Assembly (NCBI GenBank): GCA_905202605.1 | Contig: CAJKSU010000146.1 | Span: forward strand, 1 to 7,199 | Origin: an uncultured Eubacteriales bacterium | GTDB taxonomy: Bacteria > Bacillota > Clostridia > Oscillospirales > Oscillospiraceae | Direction: 5' to 3' | Length of the DNA: 7,199 bases | Shown: positions 1-5,148 of the stretch, one piece after another | Layout of the letters: every line of letters begins with the position of its first letter | Position numbering within the stretch: position 1 is the stretch's first letter | The notes under the pieces: generated by a model | The model's database searches: none | What the model was told of the DNA's origin: nothing | Seen by the model: the letters and a program-made list of their open reading frames with translations, nothing else | Position numbers and translations under genes: made by a program

Positions 1-17
1 AGAATGATTGATGAGAT

Positions 18-51
18 AAAAAGTCCGGCGCAGTGAAAGCACTGCGCCGGA
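18..51 (-). terminator. Rho-independent terminator of the lipoprotein gene, possibly bidirectional
   Basis: A perfect 12-bp stem (24-35 with 40-51, core CCGGCGCAGTG) closes a 4-base loop at 36-39. On the minus strand it is followed by TTTTT (complement of 18-22). It begins 5 bases after the lipoprotein stop codon. A second T run on the plus strand (54-58) means it could also stop transcription coming from the left, so it may serve a convergent gene outside the window. Confidence 0.9.
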
Positions 52-56
52 TGTTT

Positions 57-1133
57 TTATGCGGTGGGGCTGAGCTGCACCAGCGACTCGGCCTTAAAGA
101 ACCATAGGCCGCCGCCTGGGGCGGGGCAGGCTCGTGGAGGAAGGCTGGGGAAAATCGAGTCTGATAGCTCGACAGGGCTGTAATCCGCATCCTCCCAGGT
201 CAGCAGAAGGGTTTTGTCCTGTTTTTGAAGGTTAATTCCATACAGTCCGTGGACGCTGGTTACCAGCAGGTCGTAGTCCGGTGTAGCCGATTCAAAATAG
301 GTACACAGGCAGATGCTGTATTCGGTTTCCAGCTCGTAGGCGTACTGCGGTACGGCACGGCTACAATTATCCTCCAGCGTGCAGATGATGCCGTAGGCTT
401 CCGCGTCTATGGGGGACTGACGGCGGATCATCATGCCCACGCTGCCGTCCTGAAAGCGGAGCAGACCGAGCTGATTGACGGGGCCTTGCGGAAACAGCAT
501 TTCCAGCAGCGGCTCGCCTTCCCGTCCTTCCAGATCCTCCAGCCAGTCCTCCTCCACGTCCAGATAACCGACGGTGTCCTTGGCGTATTCCGCAAGGGAA
601 CGACGGAACAGCTCCTGACCATTGGGGTCAAACCGAATCAGCCAGGCATCGTCATTTCCCCGCGCCAGAAAATAATAGGAGTCGGAATCCCAGGAGAAGG
701 CATAGACGGCGTCCAGGGGCAGCTGATCGCCCAGGTCAATGTTCAGAAGCTCTGTGCCGGAGGTGTTGTAGCGGACGAGATGGGTAGATGTCTGGGCATC
801 CTGTCCCTGATACCAGATGCCGTTCTGCCCGTCGATCCCAAGACAGGTTCCCCAAAACAGATGCTCCGGGGCAAACAGGTAACTGGAAGTAACACTGCCG
901 CTTACGCACTCCAGCGCATAGCAGGTGTCCGATGTCCCCTTGTCATAGTTCCGAACGGCGACACCCAGCGTAAGGGAGCCGTTGCCAAAGATGCGGTAAA
1001 AGGATGAAATATCCGCTTCAAAGGGGATGATACTGACAGAATAGGCGGGCGTATAGCCGGAAGGGGCTGCCTTTGGCTGAACGCAGCCGGACAGACAAAG
1101 CAGCATACATAGTATCAGGCTGATTCGTTTCAT
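57..1133 (-). CDS. Predicted beta-propeller-like lipoprotein, function unknown
   Basis: This 358-residue protein starts with a lipoprotein signal peptide: Lys2-Arg3, a hydrophobic stretch, then the lipobox LSGC with Cys17 as the lipidated residue. It should be anchored on the outer face of the cytoplasmic membrane. The mature part is rich in strand-like segments. Two match the pattern hydrophobic-R-(Y/F)-(N/D)-x-x-G-x-E-L, at about 118-133 and 164-180, and looser ones lie at about 223-236 and 296-313. This spacing is typical of beta-propeller blades (WD40/PQQ-like), but I do not recognise the family and see no catalytic motif. An acidic stretch lies at 192-207. The start is set by AGGAGG six bases upstream; the in-frame ATG two codons earlier abuts that site, and a further upstream one has no such support. 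It is a single-gene unit with its own promoter and terminator. A binding or sensory role is possible but is inference only. Confidence 0.85.
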   Translation of the reverse strand: MKRISLILCMLLCLSGCVQPKAAPSGYTPAYSVSIIPFEADISSFYRIFGNGSLTLGVAVRNYDKGTSDTCYALECVSGSVTSSYLFAPEHLFWGTCLGIDGQNGIWYQGQDAQTSTHLVRYNTSGTELLNIDLGDQLPLDAVYAFSWDSDSYYFLARGNDDAWLIRFDPNGQELFRRSLAEYAKDTVGYLDVEEDWLEDLEGREGEPLLEMLFPQGPVNQLGLLRFQDGSVGMMIRRQSPIDAEAYGIICTLEDNCSRAVPQYAYELETEYSICLCTYFESATPDYDLLVTSVHGLYGINLQKQDKTLLLTWEDADYSPVELSDSIFPSLPPRACPAPGGGLWFFKAESLVQLSPTA

Positions 1134-1139
1134 ATACAT

Positions 1140-1145
1140 CCTCCT
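1140..1145 (-). promoter_or_regulatory. Ribosome-binding site that fixes the lipoprotein start
   Basis: AGGAGG on the minus strand, six bases from the ATG at 1131-1133. It is too close to the alternative ATG at 1137-1139, so the shorter start beginning Met-Lys-Arg is preferred. Confidence 0.85.
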
Positions 1146-1169
1146 GTTCAATTGATATAATGTAATTAA

Positions 1170-1198
1170 ATTATACAGAGGATGAACATAAAACACAA
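1170..1198 (-). promoter_or_regulatory. Probable SigA-type promoter of the lipoprotein gene
   Basis: The -10 box is a perfect TATAAT (complement of 1170-1175). Seventeen bases upstream is TTGTGT (1193-1198), which keeps only the TTG of the -35 consensus. It lies in an AT-rich island of about 130 bases. Transcription would begin near 1163, leaving a leader of about 30 bases. The weak -35 box suggests either low activity or help from an activator; see the inverted repeat at 1219-1235. Confidence 0.55.
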
Positions 1199-1218
1199 TA
1201 TAGAAGGTGTATTAAAAT

Positions 1219-1235
1219 TACAAATGTGATTTGTA
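1219..1235. promoter_or_regulatory. Operator-like inverted repeat
   Basis: TACAAAT-GTG-ATTTGTA is a perfect 7-bp inverted repeat with a 3-base spacer. It sits about 20 bases upstream of the lipoprotein -35 box and is not followed by a T-tract, so it looks like a site for a dimeric regulator rather than a terminator. The regulator is not in the window. Confidence 0.4.
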
Positions 1236-1244
1236 TAGAAATAA

Positions 1245-1293
1245 CAAAATGCGGAAACGAACTGCCGCCCCGGAGCACTTCCGGGACGGCAGT
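1245..1293 (-). terminator. Probable terminator of the flavin reductase-rubredoxin gene
   Basis: ACTGCCG (1261-1267) pairs with CGGCAGT (1287-1293). After one C/A mismatch, six more pairs (CCCGGA with TCCGGG) close a 5-base loop at 1275-1279. The hairpin begins 5 bases after the stop codon. The downstream minus strand is T-rich but interrupted (TTCGTTT, then TTTTG), so this is a weaker example than the others in the window. Confidence 0.7.
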
Positions 1294-1298
1294 CAGTA

Positions 1299-1904
1299 TC
1301 ATTCGATTTTCTCAAAGGCTTCCACACCGTGCTTGCAGAGGGGACAGATAAAGTCCTCCGGCAGGGTTTCACCCTCGTAGATATAGCCGCAGATGGTGCA
1401 GCGCCAGCCCTTTACTGTAGACTGCGGCTGCGGCTTGGGCTTGATGCGCTCCTGATAATAAGCATAGCTCACAGGCGCTCCGCCGGGCAGCACGTCGCAT
1501 TCCACAACATCGGCAAGAAACTGGGTGTGGGTGCCGAGATCCATGGAGGATACCACCTTACAGCTCAGATAGCCGCAGGAGGCCCATGTGAGATAGGGGA
1601 CACCGTTAGAATCCTCCTTGATGCTGAGATCCTGAAACTTGTCCGTATTCCGTCCGCTCTGGAAGCCGAAGTGCTGAAACAGGCCGAAGGGGGCGGACTG
1701 ATCCAGCAGGGAAACGGTAAATACCCCGGACTGAGCAATGAGATCGTGGGTATAGTTGGCCTTGTTGACGGTAACGGTGATGCGCAGGGGCTTGGAGGTG
1801 ACCTGCATGACCGTGTTAATGATGCATCCGCTGCGGCTGCTCCCGCTGCGGGAGGCCAGCAGATACAGACCGCAGGTGATATCATGGAGAACCTTTGTAT
1901 TCAT
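1299..1904 (-). CDS. hrb: Flavin reductase-rubredoxin fusion (high-molecular-weight rubredoxin type)
   Basis: This 201-residue cytoplasmic protein has two domains. Residues 1-152 match the FMN-binding flavin reductase family: a Thr/Val strand segment at 39-52, SGRNTDKF at 83-90 (family pattern SGR-D/N-x-DKF) and GTHTQF at 124-129. A Pro/Lys/Gln-rich linker (155-166) leads to a short rubredoxin domain whose iron ligands are Cys169, Cys172, Cys187 and Cys190. The gap between the two CxxC pairs is only 14 residues, shorter than in classic rubredoxins and like the rubrerythrin-type domain. In Moorella thermoacetica, Hrb of this layout passes electrons from NADH to the flavodiiron protein FprA for NO or O2 reduction; a similar stress role is inferred here. 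No flavodiiron gene is adjacent. The start follows AAAGGAGT by six bases; an in-frame extension upstream runs through the promoter and terminator and is rejected. It is a single-gene unit. Confidence 0.93.
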   Translation of the reverse strand: MNTKVLHDITCGLYLLASRSGSSRSGCIINTVMQVTSKPLRITVTVNKANYTHDLIAQSGVFTVSLLDQSAPFGLFQHFGFQSGRNTDKFQDLSIKEDSNGVPYLTWASCGYLSCKVVSSMDLGTHTQFLADVVECDVLPGGAPVSYAYYQERIKPKPQPQSTVKGWRCTICGYIYEGETLPEDFICPLCKHGVEAFEKIE

Positions 1905-1910
1905 GTGTAT

Positions 1911-1918
1911 ACTCCTTT
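1911..1918 (-). promoter_or_regulatory. Ribosome-binding site that fixes the hrb start
   Basis: AAAGGAGT on the minus strand, six bases before the ATG at 1902-1904. It supports the 201-residue product over a 67-residue longer in-frame reading. Confidence 0.85.
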
Positions 1919-1955
1919 CTGGTGGGAAAGACCATAACGGTGGGATTCCGCTTCT

Positions 1956-1984
1956 ATTATGGCAGGAAAGTCGGACGTTGTAAA
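1956..1984 (-). promoter_or_regulatory. SigA-type promoter of the flavin reductase-rubredoxin gene
   Basis: TTTACA (1979-1984) and CATAAT (1956-1961) are separated by 17 bases. An extended -10 TG lies one base before CATAAT. Transcription would begin near 1949, giving a leader of about 45 bases. It directly follows the terminator of the membrane-protein gene, as expected for an independent unit. Confidence 0.75.
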
Positions 1985-1987
1985 CAG

Positions 1988-2017
1988 AAAAATCCGCTCC
2001 GGAGAGCCGGAGCGGAT
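1988..2017 (-). terminator. Strong terminator of the membrane-protein gene
   Basis: A perfect 11-bp stem, ATCCGCTCCGG (1992-2002) with its complement (2007-2017), closes an AGAG loop. On the minus strand it runs into TTTTTCTGTTT. It begins 11 bases after the stop codon. Confidence 0.93.
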
Positions 2018-2028
2018 AAAATGCGGGA

Positions 2029-2964
2029 TCACATATCCTTGGACTTGAGCTGCTTGGTGTCCTTATAGGCCTTGTAGAGCGTACCGGCAACGCCGAGAAT
2101 CGCAAAGACCAGACCCATCAGGAGGTTTTCGTTGACGGCGGCGGTATATTCGGCATTATAGAAATAGTTGTCCAGAAGCAGCGGGAAGATGTCGCTGTAA
2201 TCGGCGAACAGATCGCCGCTGGAGATCATGGATGCGGCTTGCAGGGCGTCTCCGGCAATGGTTCCCAGAACAACGCCGAATACAACTGCGAGCAGCAGAA
2301 TCGGGATTTTTACCTTTCCGTTTTTGCCGCCGAATTTCTCGTAGAACAGCTCTGCCAGAAGACCGATCACAAGCCCTGCGACGCTGGCAATGTAACCGAG
2401 ATACAGGATCAGCGCCCAAAGCGCCGCGCCGATCAGACCGCCCAGCAGTGCGCCCAGAAGACCCTTTCCGTAGGAGCCGGAGCGCAGCTCGGCCTCCCGT
2501 TCCTGATCTGCGGTACGCAGCAATGCTTCCGCACAGGCGGGGTGGATGTGCATGGGGAGGTCACCGATCATTTTCCAGCTTTCCTCGCCGCCAAAGGGCT
2601 GACCGCAGCGGCAGCAGGCGGTGTAGCCGGAAGCGCCGGACTGACTGAGCAGCGGGAAGAACCACTGGAGAAACGCCTCGAAGCGCTTCATGGTGCCGGG
2701 ATTGTCGTTGAATACCACCTGAATTCCGGTGGCGTCGAATTGGGTGTCCCGGACCCGGAACTCCTTGGTGAGGTTGTGGGCGCCCAGCTGGCTTTGCAGC
2801 CACTGGATGGCGGTGTCGGTCAGGTGGGTGGAGACGGTGAGCAGCTTATAGCCGCTGCCCTCGGACAGGCTGATGGCATAGCCCTGATAGCTGCCGAAGG
2901 CGATGCCGTCGGAGATGGTAAGGCCATTTTTGGCAGCCAGCTTTTTTAGTGCGGAACCAATCAT
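2029..2964 (-). CDS. Unrecognised membrane protein with a possible CxxC/HxxC zinc site
   Basis: I do not recognise this 311-residue protein. The first 105 residues look soluble with mixed helix and strand. Residues 117-144 hold Cys117, Cys118-x-Cys120 and then His141-x-x-Cys144; the CxxC...HxxC spacing could bind one zinc ion. A charged segment (150-163) leads into a Gly/Ala-rich hydrophobic region (about 168-207, likely two passes), then hydrophobic helices at about 219-240 and 281-300, and a short Lys-rich tail ending Lys-Asp-Met. This suggests an N-terminal cytosolic domain attached to a bundle of about four membrane helices. No transporter or enzyme motif is visible. The ATG follows an AAGGA site at 7 bases. 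The gene has its own promoter and a strong terminator, so neighbours give no hint of its role. Confidence 0.85.
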   Translation of the reverse strand: MIGSALKKLAAKNGLTISDGIAFGSYQGYAISLSEGSGYKLLTVSTHLTDTAIQWLQSQLGAHNLTKEFRVRDTQFDATGIQVVFNDNPGTMKRFEAFLQWFFPLLSQSGASGYTACCRCGQPFGGEESWKMIGDLPMHIHPACAEALLRTADQEREAELRSGSYGKGLLGALLGGLIGAALWALILYLGYIASVAGLVIGLLAELFYEKFGGKNGKVKIPILLLAVVFGVVLGTIAGDALQAASMISSGDLFADYSDIFPLLLDNYFYNAEYTAAVNENLLMGLVFAILGVAGTLYKAYKDTKQLKSKDM

Positions 2965-3007
2965 TTCTGCATCCTTCCTTTCGTTTTCTCTCGAATCAGC
3001 AGCTTTA

Positions 3008-3036
3008 ATTATGCCAGATTGCCGGAGAAAAGTAAA
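3008..3036 (-). promoter_or_regulatory. SigA-type promoter of the membrane-protein gene
   Basis: TTTACT (3031-3036), 17 bases, then CATAAT (3008-3013) with a TG one base upstream (extended -10). Transcription would begin near 3001, about 36 bases before the ATG. The -35 box overlaps the T-rich tail of the preceding terminator. The box sequences closely match those of the promoter at 1956-1984. Confidence 0.7.
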
Positions 3037-3068
3037 TAAAAATCTGCCCCGGAAAATCCGGGGCAGAT
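3034..3068 (-). terminator. Strong terminator ending the hydroxyacyl-CoA dehydrogenase unit
   Basis: A perfect 12-bp stem ATCTGCCCCGGA (3042-3053) with 3057-3068 closes an AAA loop. On the minus strand it is followed by TTTTTATTTA. It begins 12 bases after the stop at 3081-3083. It should separate the fatty-acid-type module from the three genes to the left. Confidence 0.93.
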
Positions 3069-3080
3069 AAAAAACAGAAA

Positions 3081-4040
3081 TTACATTCTGTCGTGCATCT
3101 TCAGCACGTTGATGATGAGGTTATCACGGAAGGAAGCAATCTGGGGCTTGGTGTGACCAATGACCTCAGGGAAGTCAGCCATCTCAGTGATGATCTCTTC
3201 GCCGGACTGGTCAGCCCAGGTGTCGGGAACCTTCTTCATGTCGGAGATGTCAGCGAATACAGCGTCGGTCATAGCGCCGAACTTGATTGCGCAGCCCTTG
3301 AGGCCCAAATCGCCGCCGCCCAGCTCATAGTTCATAGCGGGGCCGAATGCAGCCAGACGAATGCCGGGGCCGAAGGTCCAAGCGTCGTCAGCGTCAGCCA
3401 TGGAGCAAACGCCCTCGGTAACCAGAGCGATCTCCTCACGCCACAGAGCGTGCATCAGGCGGTTTGCGATAAAGCCGTTCTTCTCCTTCTTCAGAACGCA
3501 GGGAGCCTTATCGTACATCTTGTAGAACTCACGAGCGGCCTCGATCACAGCGGGGTTGGTCTTCTCGCCGCCGCAGATCTCGATCAGGGGCAGCAGGTAA
3601 GCGGGATTGAAGGGATGACCAACAACGATACGCTCAGGATGCTTTGCCTCGGAAGCAATCTTGGTAACGGGGGTACCGGAGGAGGAGGAAGCGATGATAG
3701 CATCCTCAGGCAGGTACTGCTCCATCACAGCAACCATCTGATGCTTCTGCTCCAGATTCTCAGCGCCGTTCTCCTGAACGAAGTATACGCCGGTGAAGGC
3801 CTCAGCAGGATCGGTGGTGATCTTGATCTTGTCCCAGATCTTCTGACCGTCATCAATGATGCCGTACTTTACGTAGGTGTCGATGGGACCCTGAATGTGG
3901 GGCAGTGCGCGCTCCTTAGAAGCCTCGGAACGAACGTAGACGTTTACGTTCAGGCCCTTGAGTGCGAAGTATGCAGCGAAGCCGCCGCCGATGGTGCCAG
4001 CGCCATACATGGCAATGGTCTTGATGTCTTTTACATTCAT
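3081..4040 (-). CDS. 3-hydroxyacyl-CoA dehydrogenase family protein, L-carnitine dehydrogenase-like
   Basis: This 319-residue cytosolic enzyme belongs to the 3-hydroxyacyl-CoA dehydrogenase superfamily and should oxidise or reduce a 3-hydroxy group. The Rossmann loop is Gly13-A-Gly15-T-I-Gly18. The catalytic set is in register: Ser in the SSSS run at 118-121, His142 in GHPFNPAYLLPLIE, its partner Glu154, and Asn193. The phrases HPFNP-x-YLLPL, NRLMHALWREE (193-203) and ELGGGDLG (239-246) recall L-carnitine dehydrogenase and the lambda-crystallin/gulonate dehydrogenase branch more than fatty-acid enzymes. Beta-2 ends Val-Arg37-Ser rather than with Asp, as in NADPH-binding ketopantoate reductase, so NADP(H) is plausible. 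A start eight codons upstream lacks a ribosome site; the chosen ATG has AAAGGA at 10 bases. It lies 86 bases behind the 3-hydroxybutyryl-CoA dehydrogenase gene with no terminator between, so the two are probably co-transcribed. The substrate is unproven. Confidence 0.88.
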   Translation of the reverse strand: MNVKDIKTIAMYGAGTIGGGFAAYFALKGLNVNVYVRSEASKERALPHIQGPIDTYVKYGIIDDGQKIWDKIKITTDPAEAFTGVYFVQENGAENLEQKHQMVAVMEQYLPEDAIIASSSSGTPVTKIASEAKHPERIVVGHPFNPAYLLPLIEICGGEKTNPAVIEAAREFYKMYDKAPCVLKKEKNGFIANRLMHALWREEIALVTEGVCSMADADDAWTFGPGIRLAAFGPAMNYELGGGDLGLKGCAIKFGAMTDAVFADISDMKKVPDTWADQSGEEIITEMADFPEVIGHTKPQIASFRDNLIINVLKMHDRM

Positions 4041-4050
4041 GCTTAACGCA

Positions 4051-4056
4051 TCCTTT
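4051..4056 (-). promoter_or_regulatory. Ribosome-binding site deciding the carnitine-dehydrogenase-like start
   Basis: AAAGGA on the minus strand, 10 bases before the ATG at 4038-4040. It lies inside the reading frame of the alternative start at 4062-4064, which has no purine-rich site of its own. Confidence 0.65.
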
Positions 4057-4126
4057 CCAATCATATGATAGGGGAAACGGGGAGCGGGAGCGCTCTCCCA
4101 AAATGCTTATTGGATTAAGCGTACAA

Positions 4127-4978
4127 TTAGTTGTACTTGTGCCAGCCTTCGCCGGACTTACGGCCATACTTGCCCTCGGCAATCTTAGCCTTTACGGACT
4201 CGGGGCAAGCCCAAGAGGTAACGGGCAGCTTCTCCAGAATTTCGGTGACATGGGGGAAGGTGTCCAGACCGGACAGATCCATCATCTCGAAGGGGCCCAT
4301 GGGATGGTTCAGACCCAGCTTGATAGCGGTGTCGATATCGTCGATGGTAGCAACGCCGTCCTGCTCAACGTGAGTGGCGTTGAGCATCAAGGTGAAGAGG
4401 CAAGGGTTTTCAATGAAGTTCGGGGTCACAATCAGAAAGAAAACGGGAACCTTGCCCATCTTCTTGGAAACCTCGCGGACAGCCTCGACGGTAGCGTCGG
4501 AGGTCTTCTCAGCGCGGATCATCTCAACCAGCTTCATAGCGTATACGGGGCTGAAGAAGTGCATGCCCATGCAGCGCTCGGGGTTCTTGCAGGCACCGGT
4601 AATCTCGGTGATGGACATGGAGGAAGTGTTGGTGCAGAGAATCGCATCAGGCTTGCAGATCTCGCCCAGCTGCTTAAAGGTGTCCTGCTTCAGGCTCATG
4701 ATTTCGGGAACTGCCTCGATCACGAAGTCAGCGGGAGCAACGCCCTCCAGCTCAACGGTGGTGGAGATGTTCGCCATGATGGCGTCAGCAGCCTCCTGAG
4801 TGGTCTTGCCCTTCGCAACCTGCTTGTCAAGACCCTTCTTAATGGTGGCAACACCCTTGTCGCAGAACTCCTGCTTGATGTCACGCATGATGACCTTGTA
4901 GCCATTGGCAGCGGCGATCTGAGCGATGCCGGAACCCATCTGGCCAGCGCCGAGGACGGCAATAGTTTCAATAGCCAT
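4127..4978 (-). CDS. hbd: 3-hydroxybutyryl-CoA dehydrogenase
   Basis: This 283-residue protein has the usual length for Hbd, which interconverts acetoacetyl-CoA and (S)-3-hydroxybutyryl-CoA with NAD(P)H. The Rossmann loop is Gly10-A-Gly12-Q-M-Gly15, and Asp33 at the end of beta-2 favours NAD(H). Other family landmarks are FVIEAVPE (85-92), TNTSSMSITEI (116-126), the His140-Glu152 dyad in MHFFSP...KLVE, Asn191, NHPMGPFEMMD (224-234) and a C-terminal YGRKSGEGWHKY (271-282). Three positions are unusual: Ser143 where HFFNP is normal, Asn187 for the Gly of PGF, and Pro192 for the Arg of NR. The residues between 178 and 200 are also unusually hydrophobic. Activity on C4 thioesters is therefore likely but not certain. 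The start follows AAAGGAG by 11 bases. The gene has its own strong promoter and is followed by the carnitine-dehydrogenase-like gene. Confidence 0.93.
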   Translation of the reverse strand: MAIETIAVLGAGQMGSGIAQIAAANGYKVIMRDIKQEFCDKGVATIKKGLDKQVAKGKTTQEAADAIMANISTTVELEGVAPADFVIEAVPEIMSLKQDTFKQLGEICKPDAILCTNTSSMSITEITGACKNPERCMGMHFFSPVYAMKLVEMIRAEKTSDATVEAVREVSKKMGKVPVFFLIVTPNFIENPCLFTLMLNATHVEQDGVATIDDIDTAIKLGLNHPMGPFEMMDLSGLDTFPHVTEILEKLPVTSWACPESVKAKIAEGKYGRKSGEGWHKYN

Positions 4979-4989
4979 GGTAAATAAGA

Positions 4990-4996
4990 CTCCTTT
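4990..4996 (-). promoter_or_regulatory. Ribosome-binding site deciding the hbd start
   Basis: AAAGGAG on the minus strand, 11 bases before the ATG at 4976-4978. A longer in-frame reading to 5059 would begin at about the predicted transcription start and is rejected. The same sequence and the same 11-base spacing precede the crotonase gene (6075-6081). Confidence 0.8.
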
Positions 4997-5064
4997 ATGT
5001 AATGATTTCAGGGGACAGAACAGCCTGCCTCCCATGAGAACGCGTGCGCTCTCACTCACTCAAT

Positions 5065-5093
5065 ATTATCTCAGGAAAAGGGCAAAATGTCAA
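5065..5093 (-). promoter_or_regulatory. Near-consensus SigA promoter of the hbd unit
   Basis: A perfect TTGACA (5088-5093), 17 bases, then GATAAT (5065-5070; five of six consensus bases). Transcription would start near 5058, giving a leader of about 80 bases. The leader contains a small hairpin with arms GAGAGCG and CGTTCTC. This is the strongest promoter in the window and directly follows the crotonase terminator, so hbd can be made independently of the SDR-crotonase pair. Confidence 0.88.
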
Positions 5094-5105
5094 CTAGCAT
5101 CCGAC

Positions 5106-5144
5106 AAAAACAGGGTACCTTCCAGCGGAAAGTACCCTGTTTTT
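5106..5144 (-). terminator. Strong, symmetric terminator after the crotonase gene
   Basis: AAAAACAGGGTAC (5106-5118) pairs over 13 bp with 5132-5144. Past one mismatch, four more pairs (TTCC with GGAA) close a 3-base loop. The A and T runs at the stem ends make it work in either direction. It begins 4 bases after the crotonase stop at 5149-5151. Confidence 0.93.
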
Positions 5145-5148
5145 TCAG

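Noticed and set aside
1..17. Possible end of another gene at the left edge
   Set aside because: Too short to judge; stop triplets occur in the plus-strand frames but nothing supports a coding call.
1905..2105. N-terminal extension of the rubredoxin fusion by 67 residues
   Set aside because: It would run through the promoter at 1956-1984 and the terminator at 1988-2017 into the next gene; a good ribosome site supports the ATG at 1902-1904.
4041..4126. Two small hairpins between hbd and the carnitine-dehydrogenase-like gene (4086-4099 and 4105-4120) as a terminator
   Set aside because: The stems have only five pairs and no T-tract follows on the minus strand; co-transcription is the simpler reading.
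4394..4441. A compensated frameshift as the cause of the odd residues 180-195 in Hbd
   Set aside because: Both other minus-strand frames meet stop codons across this stretch and neither restores the family motif.
3093..4987. Long open plus-strand frames (about 300 codons) opposite the two dehydrogenase genes, and similar ones opposite the crotonase and lipoprotein genes
   Set aside because: They mirror strongly biased minus-strand genes, encode low-complexity Gly/Leu/Val/Asp-rich products without family motifs, and lack promoters and good ribosome sites. The minus-strand proteins have clear family motifs.
4979..5059. N-terminal extension of Hbd by 27 residues
   Set aside because: Its start coincides with the predicted transcription start, it has no ribosome site, and the family begins directly at the Rossmann strand.
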